Shown: positions 5,731 through 5,737 of the stretch, in pieces | Position numbering within the stretch: position 1 is the stretch's first letter | Layout of the letters: each line of letters opens with the position of its first letter | NCBI GenBank assembly: GCA_009774655.1 | Contig: VSOD01000277.1 | Location: 1-5,737 of the forward strand | Direction: 5' to 3' | Length of the DNA: 5,737 nucleotides | DNA from: Lachnospiraceae bacterium | GTDB lineage: Bacteria; Bacillota_A; Clostridia; Lachnospirales; Lachnospiraceae | Program-made: the position numbers and the translations under genes | The notes under the pieces: generated by a model | The model's database searches: none | The model's input: only the letters and a program-made list of their open reading frames with translations | Told to the model about the DNA's origin: nothing

Positions 5731-5737
5731 ATCGTTT

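Larger units (their letters stand above)
5659..5734. repeat. 76-bp palindromic element with two internal hairpins
   Basis: Perfect 10-bp terminal inverted repeats, CGATAAAAAA (5659-5668) and TTTTTTATCG (5725-5734), enclose two hairpins. The first is GTGTC-TTC-GACAC at 5669-5681. The second is a large C-rich/G-rich stem at 5685-5721. The whole can fold as a three-way junction. It could be a bidirectional terminator module or a small non-autonomous mobile element. The window ends 3 nt later, so target-site duplications cannot be judged. Confidence 0.6.

Overview
The window looks like chromosomal DNA from a Gram-positive gut-type Clostridia, most likely Lachnospiraceae. This is an inference from purine-rich ribosome binding sites, sigma-A style promoters, U-tract terminators and the protein families present. 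It holds two divergent two-gene operons that share an upstream region of about 360 nt, plus a broken gene at the right edge.

The leftward operon (3591 to 106) encodes an FGGY-family sugar kinase that most resembles sedoheptulokinase, then a cytoplasmic protein of the glutaminase A-like (DUF4964/DUF5127/DUF4965/DUF1793) family. A candidate extended -10 promoter lies at 3700-3729 and a hairpin at 26-67 probably ends the transcript. A plausible joint role is intracellular release of a sugar or polyol that the kinase then phosphorylates, but the substrate is not visible. The kinase gene carries two separate in-frame tandem repeats: a 42-nt repeat copying a conserved segment of its second domain, and an 18-nt repeat straddling its stop codon.

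The rightward operon (3953 to 5473) encodes a small Nudix hydrolase followed, with no spacing, by a HipA-like protein kinase. A well-formed promoter (TTTTCA, 17 nt, TATAAT) precedes it. A 15-bp motif occurs as two perfect inverted copies plus one degenerate copy, and one copy lies on the -10/start region, suggesting an unidentified repressor. This pair is the best candidate here for an uncharacterised signalling, stress or toxin-like module.

The right edge holds, on the minus strand, the C-terminal zinc-finger end of an Fpg/MutM-type DNA glycosylase. It is cut off at a 76-bp palindromic element (5659-5734) with two hairpins that appear to terminate transcription from both directions. The fragment overlaps the 3' end of the HipA-like gene. 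The AT-richer Nudix/HipA region and the truncated neighbour suggest past rearrangement or gene acquisition.
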